Source: Auriscalpium vulgare
Taxonomy: Eukaryota > Basidiomycota > Agaricomycetes > Russulales > Auriscalpiaceae
Direction of reading: 5' to 3'
Assembly: GCA_019915015.1 (NCBI GenBank)
Contig: JAHBBC010000056.1
Coordinates: forward strand, 33,070 to 97,069
Length of the DNA stretch: 64,000 bases
Under the pieces are notes generated by a model that searched no databases, was not told the DNA's origin, and saw nothing but the letters and a program-made list of their open reading frames with translations. Both the position numbers and the translations under genes were made by a program. How positions within the stretch are numbered: position 1 is the stretch's first letter; each line of letters begins with the position of its first letter. Shown piece by piece: positions 10,126 through 22,300 of this stretch.

Positions 10126-11494
10126 ATGCCCTCACGTCTGGCAGCAGAAACATTGGGAGAAATATTCCTACACTTGAAGGCAATCGTGAAACATTCACGG
10201 AGTGGAAGTTGGACGGTCGTCTTGCTGGTGTGCCGGGATTGGAATCACGTTGCCGTCAATTTGCCTGCACTGTGGGTCACAATCTACACCCGACATGGCC
10301 CGGGCGCTGTGGCGAAGTACCTCGAGAGGACGCGTCGCGCACCAATCACCCTGGTCGTGCGGCCAGTCAAACTGCGCCGCACATTATCGAAGCAGATGGT
10401 CAAAACAATCTTGGCTTGCCAGGACCGCTTGGAACGCCTCCATTTCTTTGTGACTGATGATACTCGCGCCTTGTGGAGTGATCTTTCGAAGGAGGTTCTT
10501 GCCGGGCCATTGAAGTCACTTGCAATCTCCAACCATCCGGTGTACGCGGTGGACTTGCGCATGCCGGAGGTACTGCGGTTCTGCGGCGCCTTCGCTGGCC
10601 TGACGAACCTTGCAGTGCGAATGCACCTTCTGCCCGGAGGCACCCAACCAACCATCACCTTGCCGAAACTGGAGAACCTGACTATTTGGGGGGAGTCCAT
10701 GGGGGAGGCTACAACGCTCATCTCACACATCCATCACCCATCCAACTGTCAACGTGCCTATATGTGGTTCCCCAACGATTGGCCAGAGGCCTACCCAGCG
10801 ATATCAGAGGAGGCGTTCATCCGGCTCATGGTGAATCCCCCCACTGGAATGGGACAGGTGGGGTTCAGGTTATATTTTGCAATTCATTCAATGAAGGGTT
10901 GAACATCTTTTACAGGAGAATGTCGAAGACATTGCCTACGATGCTTGTATTGAAAAATGGGAGGGCCACCTGAGGATCCATATAATCGCGCGCACGCACG
11001 GTGACGAGGTTAAGGCCTGCTACATCACTGTCCCTTGGCGCCTCGCGCTGAGTCGTCGTCTTGCCCAGGCTGCTGTCCCTGCGATGTCCGGGCTCAAGAT
11101 AGAGCGGCTGCTTTACTCAGTAGGCGACACGTCGGCCGATGAAGATGTGTGGAGGGAATGGCTGGCATCGGCCCACCACCTGTACGAGGTGACGGTCGAC
11201 GGACACAACGCGCTGGCCTTCTGTCAGGCGATGAGTAAGGCGCCTGTGGATGGGTCGTACCTGCCCAGCCTGCACACGTTGAATATTGACGAGGTGAACT
11301 TCATGAACTCCCCGACTGCGACATTCCCCCAGGATGTCGAGATGTGGAGGACGAGTCGGGATCGGGCTGCATTTTCGGTCTTGCTTTCGTGTTGCAGGAT
11401 GACAAAAGGGATACTCGCGGCGTGGGAGGAGGGAGCTCCAGGGCTAAAGATAAAGAGGTGGAGCTGTACGGTTGTTAAGGTGAAGGTGGCTTAG
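10126..11494 (+). CDS. F-box protein, family member 4 (two exons)
   Basis: Closest relative in the window is the gene at 178-1547. The start MPSRLAAETLGEIF aligns with MQSRLATETLGHIF. Exon 1 is 10126-10857, the 58-bp GT..AG intron is 10858-10915 (phase 0), and exon 2 is 10916-11494, giving 436 residues. F-box residues are LAAETLGEIFLHL, LLVCRDWNHVA and LPALWVTIY. The family motif is HPSNCQR. Exon 2 ends with APVDGSYLPSL, ATFPQDVEMWR, CRMTKG and APGLKIKRW, mirrored in gene 1. It points the opposite way from the other three F-box genes. An SCF adaptor role is inferred from the F-box. Confidence 0.75.
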
Positions 11495-12115
11495 GTACAA
11501 GTTGTTTAAGTCCTGTTTCAAACAAGTGTTATCGCACCATCATGTCATGCAGGATGAACGTCGAGGACGGACCGCGCAGCGCGCGGCGAGATATAAACAT
11601 AGCGCAGAGAGGAATGTAAACGGGCCTGAAACATCACAATAGTGAGACACCTACCAGGCAGGGCAAATTAAGGCATTCCGCCACCATAATTCGCTATTGG
11701 AACACCTCGAAAGCGGTGGTTGTTGCTAAGGTGGGGGTTTGGGAATGCGACATGGGACGGGTTGTTGAGGTCGCTCTGAGGGGATGGGCGCGTCCGTCCG
11801 GGACGGACGCTCGCAGACCGCCCCATGCAAGTCACGTGATTTTGCAGGAGAGCCGCGTCCGACGTCGCGTCGCGCGACCGTCTGCCCACATAATTTTGGC
11901 TGCGCTCCACCGGCATGATAACAAACTACCTGATATGGCGCGTAAACAGGGCTTCGAGGATTTCAGAATTTGTCAAGGTCGCTATCAAGGGTTGGGAGTG
12001 TGCGCGTCCGGCCAGGACGGACACTCCCAGGCCACCTCTTACAGGTCACGTGATTGCGTAGGAGTGCCGCGCGGCGTCCGCGGCCGTCCGTCCGCGACGG
12101 GCCCTTGCGGTTGTC
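11495..12115. repeat. Inverted copy of repeat modules also found at 33.0-33.6 kb
   Basis: Read on the minus strand this region contains two modules with the CACGTGA box and palindrome (perfect at 11792, degenerate near 12005 and 12083). Together with the 3' part of the preceding F-box gene (from about 11390) it matches 32.99-33.74 kb in inverted orientation, for example CGCCACCATAATTCGCTATT and GATATAAACATAGCGCAGAG. The pair is diverged by substitutions and small indels, so it is older than the 52.8-kb duplication. Confidence 0.8.
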
Positions 12116-12887
12116 TTATAATTAGTCGGTTGTCTCGGGCCGCCTGGGCGAGAACGAGCCGGCGTGGGAAGGAGTCTGCGAGCTTGCGCCAGTCCGCCTC
12201 TCGTACCGCGTCCACCACCGCTGCAGCCTCCACCACCAAGCACCCTGCACACCAGCATCCGATGCGCTTGAACAGGACCGAGCCCAGTTGGAAGCGAGAG
12301 GCTCGCAAGCTGAAGCAGCGAGAGGAGACGGCCATAAGATGGTGGGTCCTATGAGCACTCGCCCGTCGCAGATCGCTCACAGCGTGGAGCAGGGGCGCGC
12401 CAGCCTCCGGATGTGTCTGGAAGGACGGCGGGATTGTGTGGGATCCTGTCCGGGCGGCATTGCTGCGGAAGAAGCGGGGCACGAGCGAGAGGGGAGTATT
12501 TGGTGGGCCACTGAGGGCCCCTGCGGGGCCTCCACGCGTCAACGACCAGATGGTCCGCAACGCGATCGCTGCTGTCTGGAGGCGGAATGGCTGGGGCGTC
12601 TCGGGGGTGGGCAATGGCGGGGAAGGGGACGCCTGAGGCGGCTCGGGGTGGAATGGCTGGCATGACGACGTCTGGGGCGGTGGGTTTGCCGGCGTTGACG
12701 AGTCCTCGTCCTCGGGGAGTGGATGAGACGGCCTCCGCAGCGGGCGCCGCACGTAGCTCCCACCGAATACAGTCGCTGCATCTGTGCCCCCTCTTGCCCG
12801 ACGCGTGGCCTTCACTGGCATTTGCAAGTGTTTGCAAGGGCGTCACAGGTGGTCCTTCCTTGCCAGACAGATCAGTGCAATGGGGTG
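12116..12887. other. GC-rich stretch with no assignable gene
   Basis: Long frames are open on both strands here (262 codons on minus, 212 on plus) because stops are rare in this GC-rich sequence. The minus-strand translation is proline/serine rich and the plus-strand one is arginine rich. I recognise no domain and no convincing splice pattern. It could be a decayed part of the adjoining transposon or a disordered-protein gene. Confidence 0.3.
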
Positions 12888-13234
12888 TCAATAGACTGTA
12901 ATATAGATGTGTCTGTCTACAAAGGAAGATACATAAAACTTTCTACACTTGTCGAGGACGTTCTCTGAAGTCAGTGGCGAGGAGCTTGCGGCCCGAATCG
13001 CAGCATGAGGTGCACGCTCCGGTGGATGTCCTTGACGGCAATCGCGCTTGCCTGCCTGCGGAGGCCCGTTCGGAACTTTCGCGACACCCGGTAAGTACAT
13101 GAGATGGTTCGGCTCTGACGCTGGCCCGAACGGTGGAAACCACTCCACGTACGCGAGGTGGGCGGGGCCAACGTAGTCCATTGGAACGCTGCCGCGCGAG
13201 CTTTCACCGGGGAGGGTGAAGAGAGACAGCGCAC
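12888..13234 (-). pseudogene. Plavaka-type transposase, C-terminal remnant
   Basis: Three pieces in two frames read in order: AHLAYVEWFPPFGPASEPNH, then RVSRKF and DIHRSVHLMLRFG, then WTSENVLDKCRKFYVSSFVD followed by RHIYITVY and a stop. This order matches the end of basidiomycete Plavaka (CACTA-like) transposases as I know them. Two frameshifts make it a pseudogene. It lies against the left edge of the satellite and points away from it. A related remnant is at 26765. Confidence 0.65.
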
Positions 13235-13309
13235 CTGCGCAGCTTGATACCCTACAGCGGCAGCGTTAGCATCTCAGCTGCTCCTGTCGGGGACCGCGGC
13301 GTACCTATC

Positions 13310-15368
13310 GCAGTGTGAGCGTCCTGGACGCCCACTGCACGCGCAATTGCTGTCAGCGGGCCCTGCGCTGTGTGGTGTCCGTCCGGGAGGGACACTGCCG
13401 AGCACAGGCAACAACGCTGCGGAGGGTGGCGCACGGCGTTGCGCGTCCTGGACGCCCACTGCACGCGCAAATTGCTGTCTGCGGGCCCTGCGCTGTGTGT
13501 CTCTGTCAAGGAAAGATGCTGCCGAGCATGCTGCGCAGGCTGGCGCGCGGTGTGGGCGTCCTGGACGCCCACTGCACGCGCAATTGCTGTCTGCGGGCCC
13601 TGCGCTGTGTGTGTCCGTCCGGGACGGAACTGCCGAGCACAGGCAACACACTGCGGAGGGTGGCGCACGGCGGCGCGTGCGCGTCCTGGACGCCCACTGC
13701 ACGCGCAATTGCTGTCTGCGGGCCCTGCGCTGTCTCTGTCAAGGAAAGATGCTGCCGAGCATGCTGCGCAGGCTGGCGCGCGGTGTGGGCGTCCTGGACG
13801 CCCACTGCACGCGCAATTGCTGTCTGCGGCCCTGCGCTGTGCGTGTCCCGTCCGGGACGGGACACTGCAGAGCACAGGCAACACGCTACGGAGGCTGGCG
13901 CACGGCTGTGCGCGTCCTGGACGCCCACTGCACGCGCAATTGCTGTCTGCGGGCCCTGCGCTGTCTCTGTCAAGGAAAGATGCTGCAGAGCATGCTGCGC
14001 AGGCTGGCGCGGCGTTGTGGGCGTCCTGGACGCCCACTGCACGCGCAATTGCTGTCAGCGGGCCCTGCGCTGTGTGTGTCAAGGAACATGCTGCCGAGCA
14101 TGCTGGCGCAGACTGGCGCACGTGTGGCGTCCTGGACGCCCACTGCACGCGCAATTGCTGTCTGCGGGCCCTGCGCTGTGTGTGTCCGTCCGGGACGACA
14201 CTGCAGAGCACAGGCAACACGCTACGGAGGCTGGCGCACGGCGTGCGCGTCCTGGACGCCCACTGCACGCGCAATTGCTGTCTGCGGGCCCTGCGCTGTG
14301 TGTCTCTGTCAAGGAAAGATGCTGCAGAGCATGCTGCGCAGGCTGGCGCGCGGTGTGGCGTCCTGGACGCCCACTGCACGCGCAATTGCTGTCTGCGGGC
14401 CCTGCGCTGTGTGTCTCTGTCAAGGAAAGATGCTGCAGAGCATGCTGCGCAGGCTGGCGCGCGGTGTGGGCGTCCTGGACGCCCACTGCACGCGCAATTG
14501 CTGTCTGCGGGCCCTGCGCTGTGTGTCTCTGTCAAGAAAGATGCTGCGGAGCATGCTGCGCAGGCTGGCGCGCGGTGTGGGCGTCCTGACGCCCACTGCA
14601 CGCGCAATTGCTGTCTGCGGGCCCTGCGCTGTCTCTGTCAAGGAAAGATGCTGCAGAGCATGCTGCGCAGGCTGGCGCGCGGTGTGGGCGTCCTGGACGC
14701 CCACTGCACGCGCAATTGCTGTCTGTCGCGGGCCCTGCGCTGTCTCTGTCAAGGAAAGATGCTGCCGAGCATGCTGCGCAGGCTGGCGCGCGGTGTGGGC
14801 GTCCTGGACGCCCACTGCACGCGCAATTGCTGTCTGCGGGCCCTGCGCTGTGTCTCTGTCAAGGAAAGATGCTGCAGAGCATGCTGCGCAGGCTGGCGCG
14901 CGGTGTGGGCGTCCTGGACGCCCACTGCACGCGCAATTGCTGTCTGCGGGCCCTGCGCTGTGTGTCTCTGTCAAGGAAAGATGCTGCAGAGCATGCTGCG
15001 CAGGCTGGCGCGCGTGTGGGCGTCCTGGACGCCCACTGCACGCGCAATTGCTGTCTGCGGGCCCTGCGCTGTGTGTCCGTCCGGGACGGACACTGCCGAG
15101 CACAGGCAACACGCTGCGGAGGGTGGCGCACGGCGTGCGCGTCCTGGACGCCCACTGCACGCGCAATTGCTGTCTGCGGGCCCTGCGCTGTGTGTCTCTG
15201 TCAAGGAAAGATGCTGCCAGAGCATGCTGCGCAGGCTGGCGCGCGGTGTGGGCGTCCTGGACGCCCACTGCACGCGCAATTGCTGTCTGCGGCCCTGCGC
15301 TGTGTGTGTCCGTCCGGGACGGACACTGCCGAGCACAGGCAACACGCTGCGGAGGGTGGCGCACGGCG
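13310..15368 (+). repeat. Satellite array, left part (108-121 bp units)
   Basis: Tandem units begin GCGTCCTGGACGCCCACTGC and continue with CGCAATTGCTGTCTGCGGG and CCCTGCGCTGTG. Type A units (112 bp, or 108 bp lacking GTGT) continue TCAAGGAAAGATGCTGCAGA. Type B units (121 bp) instead carry GTCCGTCCGGGACGGAC, perfect here at 15075 and 15308. Each unit also has a GGGCGTC-CTG-GACGCCC palindrome. No stop codon occurs in any forward frame, so very long forward open frames cross the array; they are not evidence of a gene. The array resumes at 19303 after a transposon insertion. Confidence 0.97.
15361..15368. repeat. 8-bp target-site duplication, left
   Basis: GCACGGCG immediately before the hAT element, repeated exactly at 19295-19302. 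Removing one copy plus the element restores a normal type-B satellite junction (GGTGGCGCACGGCGTGCGCG). Confidence 0.9.
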
Positions 15369-18300
15369 TAGGGTTCGGGGAAAGTGGTAGGGTAAATTTA
15401 CACAGTGTAAATTTACCCGGGTAAATTAGCGGTAATGTACGGTAAATTTGGCAGGGCCCGGATTTGCGTGGTAAACTGGGTAAACTGGGAATATAGGTCG
15501 CGCCTCGTAGCTACAGAGCCTCTCGACGTCCCACACCCCCTGCTACAAATCAATTGCCTACCAGCCTTTTCTGAACTCATCATGCTCGCTGATGTATTCA
15601 GAATGTATTGCAGTTGCTGATAAATCATGAGCTATTGTAATGCCCGCGCCGCGCGGCGCGGCCGCGCTACACTGACACCCGTCCTCGTCGACAATGCCTA
15701 CAGCCCCTATTGAACAGCTTCCGAGGGGCTCTCATTACTCTCTGCATATCTCAAAAACCTACCCACGCACTGCCATCCGCAGCCACCTTCTGTTGACCTC
15801 CGGATTTGCCCCAGATTTCGATCGGTTCGCGGATGAGGGCCGAGAGACGGCTGTCAATCGAGAGCTCGAGGTCACTCTTGGCCCGCGAACGGGCCAAACA
15901 ACACCTTCATACTCACCGAGCGCGGCCCGGCATCGAGGCCCTGGTTGATGTTCTTGCTATATTTGCGAGAGCTTCCAAATTCAGTGATCCTGCAAAAATG
16001 GTTCAGGATTCGATCCGCGCAGCAGAGAACATTTACAATGCAGCTGGGGCGCTTGTGAGCTCGTCTGCCTCTATTCATCGTCTGTGCCCACCTTCAACAT
16101 ATCTAAGCCATCGGTGCAAGCGTGCATGACCGAAGCATTTGTCGACGGTGGACTCCGTGCCCGATATCGAGCTCGTCGAGGCAGATTCAGCACACCTTGC
16201 TGTGGCAAAACAGTCAGCAAAGGAAGATGGGAAGAAGCGGCACGCACTGGCGGCACTGTCAAACGCCCGGATACGAAGATTGTCGAGAACTTTGATGACC
16301 CCGACTTCATCGATAGCACCGAGAAAGCCGATACTCGTCGGAGCGGCCTCAAGCAGCACCCTCTCATAGCAAAGGTGACTCGCCATGTCGTCTGGCGCAG
16401 GCAATGGGCAAGGATGACGACCTGAAGAAGGACCGACGGCGATGCGCAGCCAGCTTCGGCTGCCATACCTTTTGGTCGAGCACCACCAAGCACGCATTTT
16501 CGACCATGCGAAGGATTGCTCCTGCCTTCCCCCTGACTTGCGGAGAGAAGCAATTGAAGCGCTGGCGGTGAAGGGAGCTGGACGTGCGGCGTTGAGTGTG
16601 GCACCTGCCGCAGAGACGATCCGGGGTTCCGATGACGAAGACGAAGACGATAAACCTGCTCCTTCTCGGAAGCGCGCAAAGACGGCGGCGGCTGTCAAGA
16701 GGAACGCCTCAGCACCAAATTTGGAGGCGTATTCAAAGCGCAGGGGAAGAAGGATCTGAAGGAAGGATCCGATCGCCGTCTCATGCTCTGCTCGTTCCAA
16801 CGGAATTCCCACTCACACCATCGATGACGAGAAGTTTGATGCCTTTGTTGCCGGACTGAATATCAATTACAAGGCCGCTTCTTCAACGACACTGCGCGAC
16901 AAGTTATTCCCGAAGAGGCTTCGCTCATCTATATCAAGATGCTGGAGTACCTGCGTACCTGCCGAAACCTCACGATCTCATTTGATGGTGGCAAGACTCG
17001 TCGTCCTCGGGGCGTCTACACAATTCACGTCACACGCCTGGAGACGTGCATTCCTGATGAATCTGGCAGACGCGTCGAAGTCAGTCACACTGGGACGTAC
17101 TTGAAGGGATTTTGTTCGAGTTGAGACTTCCTTTCTTTCTGATCTACACAAACTCACTGCGGCAGCGTGATTGTCAGGTCATAGACCAATTGGCCCTTAC
17201 CTATTTTCTGGGACTGTGTCCGACAATACAGGTAATACGCGAAAGGCGCGAGAACTGGTGACGACAGCGCTGCCGCACATCATCAACATGCAAGACCCCT
17301 GTCCCCACGAACCTAGGCATACAGGCCCTATGTCTGATCCCCGAGTTTGTGAAGTGCGTCATCGTCTTTATGAAATCAGTTTCGGAGCTAGGAGTAACCG
17401 CTCAGACTAGACGATTGCACCCGTGCGAGAAATACTCACATTTATGAATGAGTCGACCTATGCGAGGGAGCATTTCGATGCTAAGCGAGCGAAATTAAGT
17501 CTCGCGGGGCCTCGAAAGCATCGGGAAGACGCGGTTCAGTAGCGTATACTGGGCCGCGCTCTCCCTACTTCGGAACCTGCCTGCCATGCGTGACCTCGTT
17601 GCCGACACGAAGTTTGGCATTAATGTTGCTGTATGTGGCCTTTTAATTGACGGGATTTGACACCGCCGCTGGCGAGCTGACGTTGAAGCCAGGGCCATAA
17701 TGCACTACTCGAAAGAACTCATGGCTTCGATACATTTGAACTCGAGCTTACCAGTTTTACCAGAGTGCAGCGCCCTTCGCGAAGACTATCCTTTGTCTAG
17801 AATCGAGCCACGCGACACCGGCTGATGTCTATCTGTTCTGGCTCTCGATCATGGCGCATCTGGAGGATTCACTGAGGCAAGATCAGCTGGGGTTACTACC
17901 GAGACGATGGAAATGATACGGACAATTGCAAACCGCCGGTCAATGAGTTGATCAATGGCAAGGCATGCGGAGACATATACATCTCCGCATTCTTCCTCAA
18001 TCCAGGTAAGTTCCTGACACAATCGGAGTGAGGGAGGCTCACAGCAATGACAGCATACCGCAACGCACCGATTTATCGCAATATCAACCCGCTCGCGATT
18101 CCACCCATTATCATCCCGGCGGCCGCGAATCGCGCCAATCTCGGACGGCGCCGGATAAAGTCAAGAATCGTGTCGGTACAGCCTTGCAGATACTCCTGCA
18201 GAATGAATATGGTAAATCCTTGTTGAAAACACGGCACCTCAGCCCCAAGGGAAAGAGAGAGACGCACTTACCGCCGCCATGAAGCTGCGGAATCCCGCAC

Positions 18301-19294
18301 TATCCCATCTCTCGCCTCTTGAAGCCTTAACAAAGTTCACACAGCAGTTTGACAAGTACTGCAATGGTGAACCACCTTTCGACCTGGATGTTGAAGCGCG
18401 GGAACGGTGCGCGACTGGTGGAAGAAAGTCGCAAAGCGTCGAGCAGGCGACAGCGATGTGCTGGCAGTAGGTGCTTCTTTTGCCGCCGACTGCCTAATTA
18501 TGACCACTCGCAGACGCTCGCTATCAAAATCTACTCGTTGACCGTCAATCTATGCACGAGGAACGGCTATGTCAATATCACCTGGTTGAACAGTGCAAGG
18601 CGGAGCAAGCAGCTAGTCAAGACCTTGAAGGATAGCATCCAGATCCGACAGTGGCACATTGGGATCCGGTCAGTCGCGCGCACGTGACTTTCGACATCTG
18701 GAGACAACACTAACGGAATAGTACAAAGGCAAAGGACACTGCACCGAAGCAGATGCTCTCGTCAAATGGCACGACGTCCAGAAAACCATTTTGAAGGAAA
18801 AGGCCCGGCCTCCAAGTCCGTCCCGGGCTGCCTCCGCATCGGCGGAGCCCCCGGAGGACGACGACTTGGACGAGGACCATGAAGACTGGCTCGACACCGC
18901 AAATTAGAGCCCGACGACCGGAATGGATCAGACATGCAGCGTCGGGCCCTCTCTGCGTCGGTTGGTGAAAGATTGATCTGAGCTCGTCATTTGTGAAGGA
19001 TTCCTTGCCGACACACCATCCCAGCCCTCTCTCAACACATTCTTCATCCAGGCTCCGAGAATATTGTAGTACGCTCGGATTTGCGCTGGGATGTCTTTGG
19101 AGTTCCCTCACGTTGACTTCACCCTGATTTACCAACTTTTACCAACTTTTACCGATTTTACTCCATACTTACCGTAAATTTCCGTCAAACTGGGACCCGT
19201 AAATCTACTGTAAATCTCGGATGTAAATGGCCCACCCTGAGCACCTGGGTAAATCTACGGTAACTCTCGAGCCGGATCGACTTCCCCGAACCTA
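15369..19294 (+). mobile_element. hAT-superfamily DNA transposon, 3926 bp, inserted in the satellite
   Basis: The left end TAGGGTTCGGGGAA pairs with the right end (19281-19294), which reads TAGGTTCGGGGAAG on the opposite strand: terminal inverted repeats of about 14 bp with one indel. An 8-bp target duplication flanks it, as expected for hAT. Subterminal regions on both sides hold many GGTAAA/TTTACC motifs (15390-15490 and 19130-19265), likely transposase-binding repeats. It encodes one transposase in the forward direction. The element is less GC-rich than the satellite around it. Confidence 0.93.
15694..18907 (+). CDS. hAT transposase, multi-exon
   Basis: Cut-and-paste transposase of the hAT element. 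Segments appear in family order. Near 16.5 kb is a BED-finger-like piece (DHAKDCSCLPPDLRREAIEAL) and an acidic/basic linker. Near 16.95 kb are MLEYLRTCRNLTISFDGGKT and then SDNTGNTRKARELVTTALPH, the region of the DDE-type catalytic core. Near 17.5 kb is TRFSSVYWAALSLLRNLPAMRD (separate frame). The C-terminal dimerisation part contains FTQQFDKYCNGEPPFDLDVE and LAIKIYSLTVN, and the tail ends EDDDLDEDHEDWLDTAN. At least one intron is clear (about 18006-18052, GTAAGT..ACAG, joining FFLNP to YRNAPIYRN). Other frame changes could be introns or decay; I cannot tell whether it is intact. Start at 15694 is tentative. Confidence 0.7.
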
Positions 19295-19302
19295 GCACGG
19301 CG
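19295..19302. repeat. 8-bp target-site duplication, right
   Basis: GCACGGCG, exact copy of 15361-15368, directly after the right terminus of the hAT element. Confidence 0.9.
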
Positions 19303-22300
19303 TGCGCGTCTGGACGCCCACTGCACGCGCAATTGCTGTCTGCGGGCCCTGCGCTGTGTGTCTCTGTCAAGGAAAGATGCTGCCGAGCATGCTGCGCAGG
19401 CTGGCGCGCGGTGTGCGCGTCCTGGACGCCCTGCACGCGCAATTGCTGTCTGCGGGCCCTGCGCTGTCTCTGTCAAGGAAAGATGCTGCCGAGCATGCTG
19501 CGCAGGCTGGCGCGCGGTGTGGGCGTCCTGGACGCCCACTGCACGCGCAATTGCTGTCTGCGGGCCCTGCGCTGTGTGTGTCCGTCCGGGACGGACACTG
19601 CCGAGCACAGGCAACACGCTACGGAGGCTGGCGCACGGCGTGCGCGTCCTGGACGCCCACTGCACGCGCAATTGCTGTCAGCGGGCCCTGCGCTGTGTGT
19701 CTCTGTCAAGGAAAGATGCTGCAGAGCATGCTGCGCAGGCTGGCGCGCGGTGTGGGCGTCCTGGACGCCCACTGCACGCGCAATTGCTGTCAGCGGGCCC
19801 TGCGCTGTGTGTCTCGTCAAGGAAAGATGCTGCCGAGCATGCTGCGCAGGCTGGCGCGCGGTGTGGGCGTCCTGGACGCCCACTGCACGCGCAATTGCTG
19901 TCTGCGGGCCCTGCGCTGTCTCTGTCAAGGAAAGATGCTGCAGAGCATGCTGCGCAGGCTGGCGCGCGGTGTGGGCGTCCTGGACGCCCACTGCACGCGC
20001 ATTTGCTGTCTGCGGGCCCTGCGCTGTCTCTGTCAAGGAAAGATGCTGCAGAGCATGCTGCGCAGGCTGGCGCGCGGTGTGGGCGTCCTGGACGCCACTG
20101 CACGCGCAATTGCTGTCTGCGGGCCCTGCGCTGTCTCTGTCAAGGAAAGATGCTGCCGAGCATGCTGCGCAGGCTGGCGCGCGGTGTGGGCGTCCTGGAC
20201 GCCCACTGCACGCGCAATTGCTGTCTGCGGGCCCTGCGCTGTGTGTGTCCGTCCGGGACGACACTGCCGAGCACAGGCAACACGCTGCGGAGGGTGGCGC
20301 ACGCGTGCGCGTCCTGGACGCCCACTGCACGCGCAATTGCTGTCTGCGGGCCCTGCGCTGTCTCTGTCAAGGAAAGATGCTGCCGAGCATGCTGCGCAGG
20401 CTGGCGCGCGGTGTGGGCGTCCTGGACGCCCACTGCACGCGCAATTGCTGTCTGCGGGCCCTGCGCTGTGTGTGTCCGTCCGGGACGGACACTGCAGAGC
20501 ACAGGCAACACGCACGGAGGCTGGCGCACGGCGTGCGCGTCCTGGACGCCCACTGCACGCGCAATTGCTGTCTGCGGGCCCTGCGCTGTGTGTGTCAAGG
20601 AAAGATGCTGCCGAGCATGCTGCGCAGGCTGGCGCGCGGTGTGGGCGTCCTGGACGCCCACTGCACGCGCAATTGCTGTCTGCGGGCCCTGCGCTGTGTG
20701 TCTCTGTCAAGGAAAGATGCTGCCGAGCATGCTGCGCAGGCTGGCGCGCGGTGTGGGCGTCCTGGACGCCCACTGCACGCGCAATTGCTGTCTGCGGGCC
20801 CTGCGCTGTGTCTGTCAAGGAAAGATGCTGCAGAGCATGCTGCGCAGGCTGGCGCGCGGTGTGGGCGTCCTGGACGCCCACTGCACGCGCAATTGCTGTC
20901 TGCGGGCCCTGCGCTGTCTCTGTCAAGGAAAGATGCTGCAGAGCATGCTGCGCAGGCTGGCGCGCGGTGTGGGCGTCCTGGACGCCCACTGCACGCGCAA
21001 TTGCTGTCTGCGGGCCCTGCGCTGTGTGTCTCTGTCAAGGAAAGATGCTGCCGAGCATGCTGCGCAGGCTGGCGCGCGGTGTGGGCGTCCTGGACGCCCA
21101 CTGCACGCGCAATTGCTGTCTGCGGGCCCTGCGCTGTGTGTCTCTGTCAAGGAAAGATGCTGCCGAGCATGCTGCGCAGGCTGGCGCGCGGTGTGGGCGT
21201 CCTGGACGCCCACGCGCAATTGCTGTCTGCGGGCCCTGCGCTGTGTGTCTCTGTCAAGGAAAGATGCTGCCGAGCATGCTGCGCAGGCTGGCGCGCGGTG
21301 TGGGCGTCCTGGACGCCCACTGCACGCGCAATTGCTGTCTGCGGGCCCTGCGCTGTCTCTGTCAAGGAAAGATGCTGCAGAGCATGCTGCGCAGGCTGGC
21401 GCGCGGTGTGGGCGTCCTGGACGCCCACTGCACGCGCAATTGCTGTCTGCGGGCCCTGCGCTGTGTGTCTCTGTCAAGGAAAGATGCTGCAGAGCATGCT
21501 GCGCAGGCTGGCGCGCGGTGTGGGCGTCCTGGACGCCCACTGCACGCGCAATTGCTGTCTGCGGGCCCTGCGCTGTGTGTCTCTGTCAAGGAAAGATGCT
21601 GCAGAGCATGCTGCGCAGGCTGGCGCGCGGTGTGGGCGTCCTGGACGCCCACTGCACGCGCAATTGCTGTCTGCGGGCCCTGCGCTGTGTGTGTCCGTCC
21701 GGGACGGACACTGCCGAGCACAGGCAACACGCTACGGAGGCTGGCGCACGGCGTGCGCGTCCTGGACGCCCACTGCACGCGCAATTGCTGTCTGCGGGCC
21801 CTGCGCTGTGTGTCTCTGTCAAGGAAAGATGCTGCAGAGCATGCTGCGCAGGCTGGCGCGCGGTGTGGGCGTCCTGGACGCCCACTGCACGCGCAATTGC
21901 TGTCAGCGGGCCCTGCGCTGTGTGTCTCTGTCAAGGAAAGATGCTGCAGAGCATGCTGCGCAGGCTGGCGCGCGGTGTGGGCGTCCTGGACGCCCACTGC
22001 ACGCGCAATTGCTGTCAGCGGGCCCTGCGCTGTGTCTGTCAAGGAAAGATGCTGCCGAGCATGCTGCGCAGGCTGGCGCGCGGTGTGGGCGTCCTGGACG
22101 CCCACTGCACGCGCAATTGCTGTCTGCGGGCCCTGCGCTGTCTCTGTCAAGGAAAGATGCTGCAGAGCATGCTGCGCAGGCTGGCGCGCGGTGTGGGCGT
22201 CCTGGACGCCCACTGCACGCGCAATTGCTGTCTGCGGGCCCTGCGCTGTCTCTGTCAAGGAAAGATGCTGCAGAGCATGCTGCGCAGGCTGGCGCGCGGT

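Larger units (their letters stand above)
1..11189 (+). repeat. Segmental direct duplication, copy A
   Basis: This stretch recurs in the same orientation from 52829 to the end of the window, an offset of 52828 bp. Both outer edges are cut by the window, so the true length is unknown. Only three substitutions were noticed in the first 8 kb (near 575, 1180 and 2266), and no indels. It carries four F-box genes, a kinase-like gene, a small unknown gene and several palindrome-bearing tandem repeats. Confidence 0.95.

Noticed and set aside
12039..12827. 262-codon minus-strand gene
   Set aside because: Overlapping open frames on both strands in GC-rich DNA, no domain, no splice or promoter support.
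16071..16812. Minus-strand frames of 202-245 codons inside the hAT element
   Set aside because: Antisense to transposase segments with recognisable family motifs.
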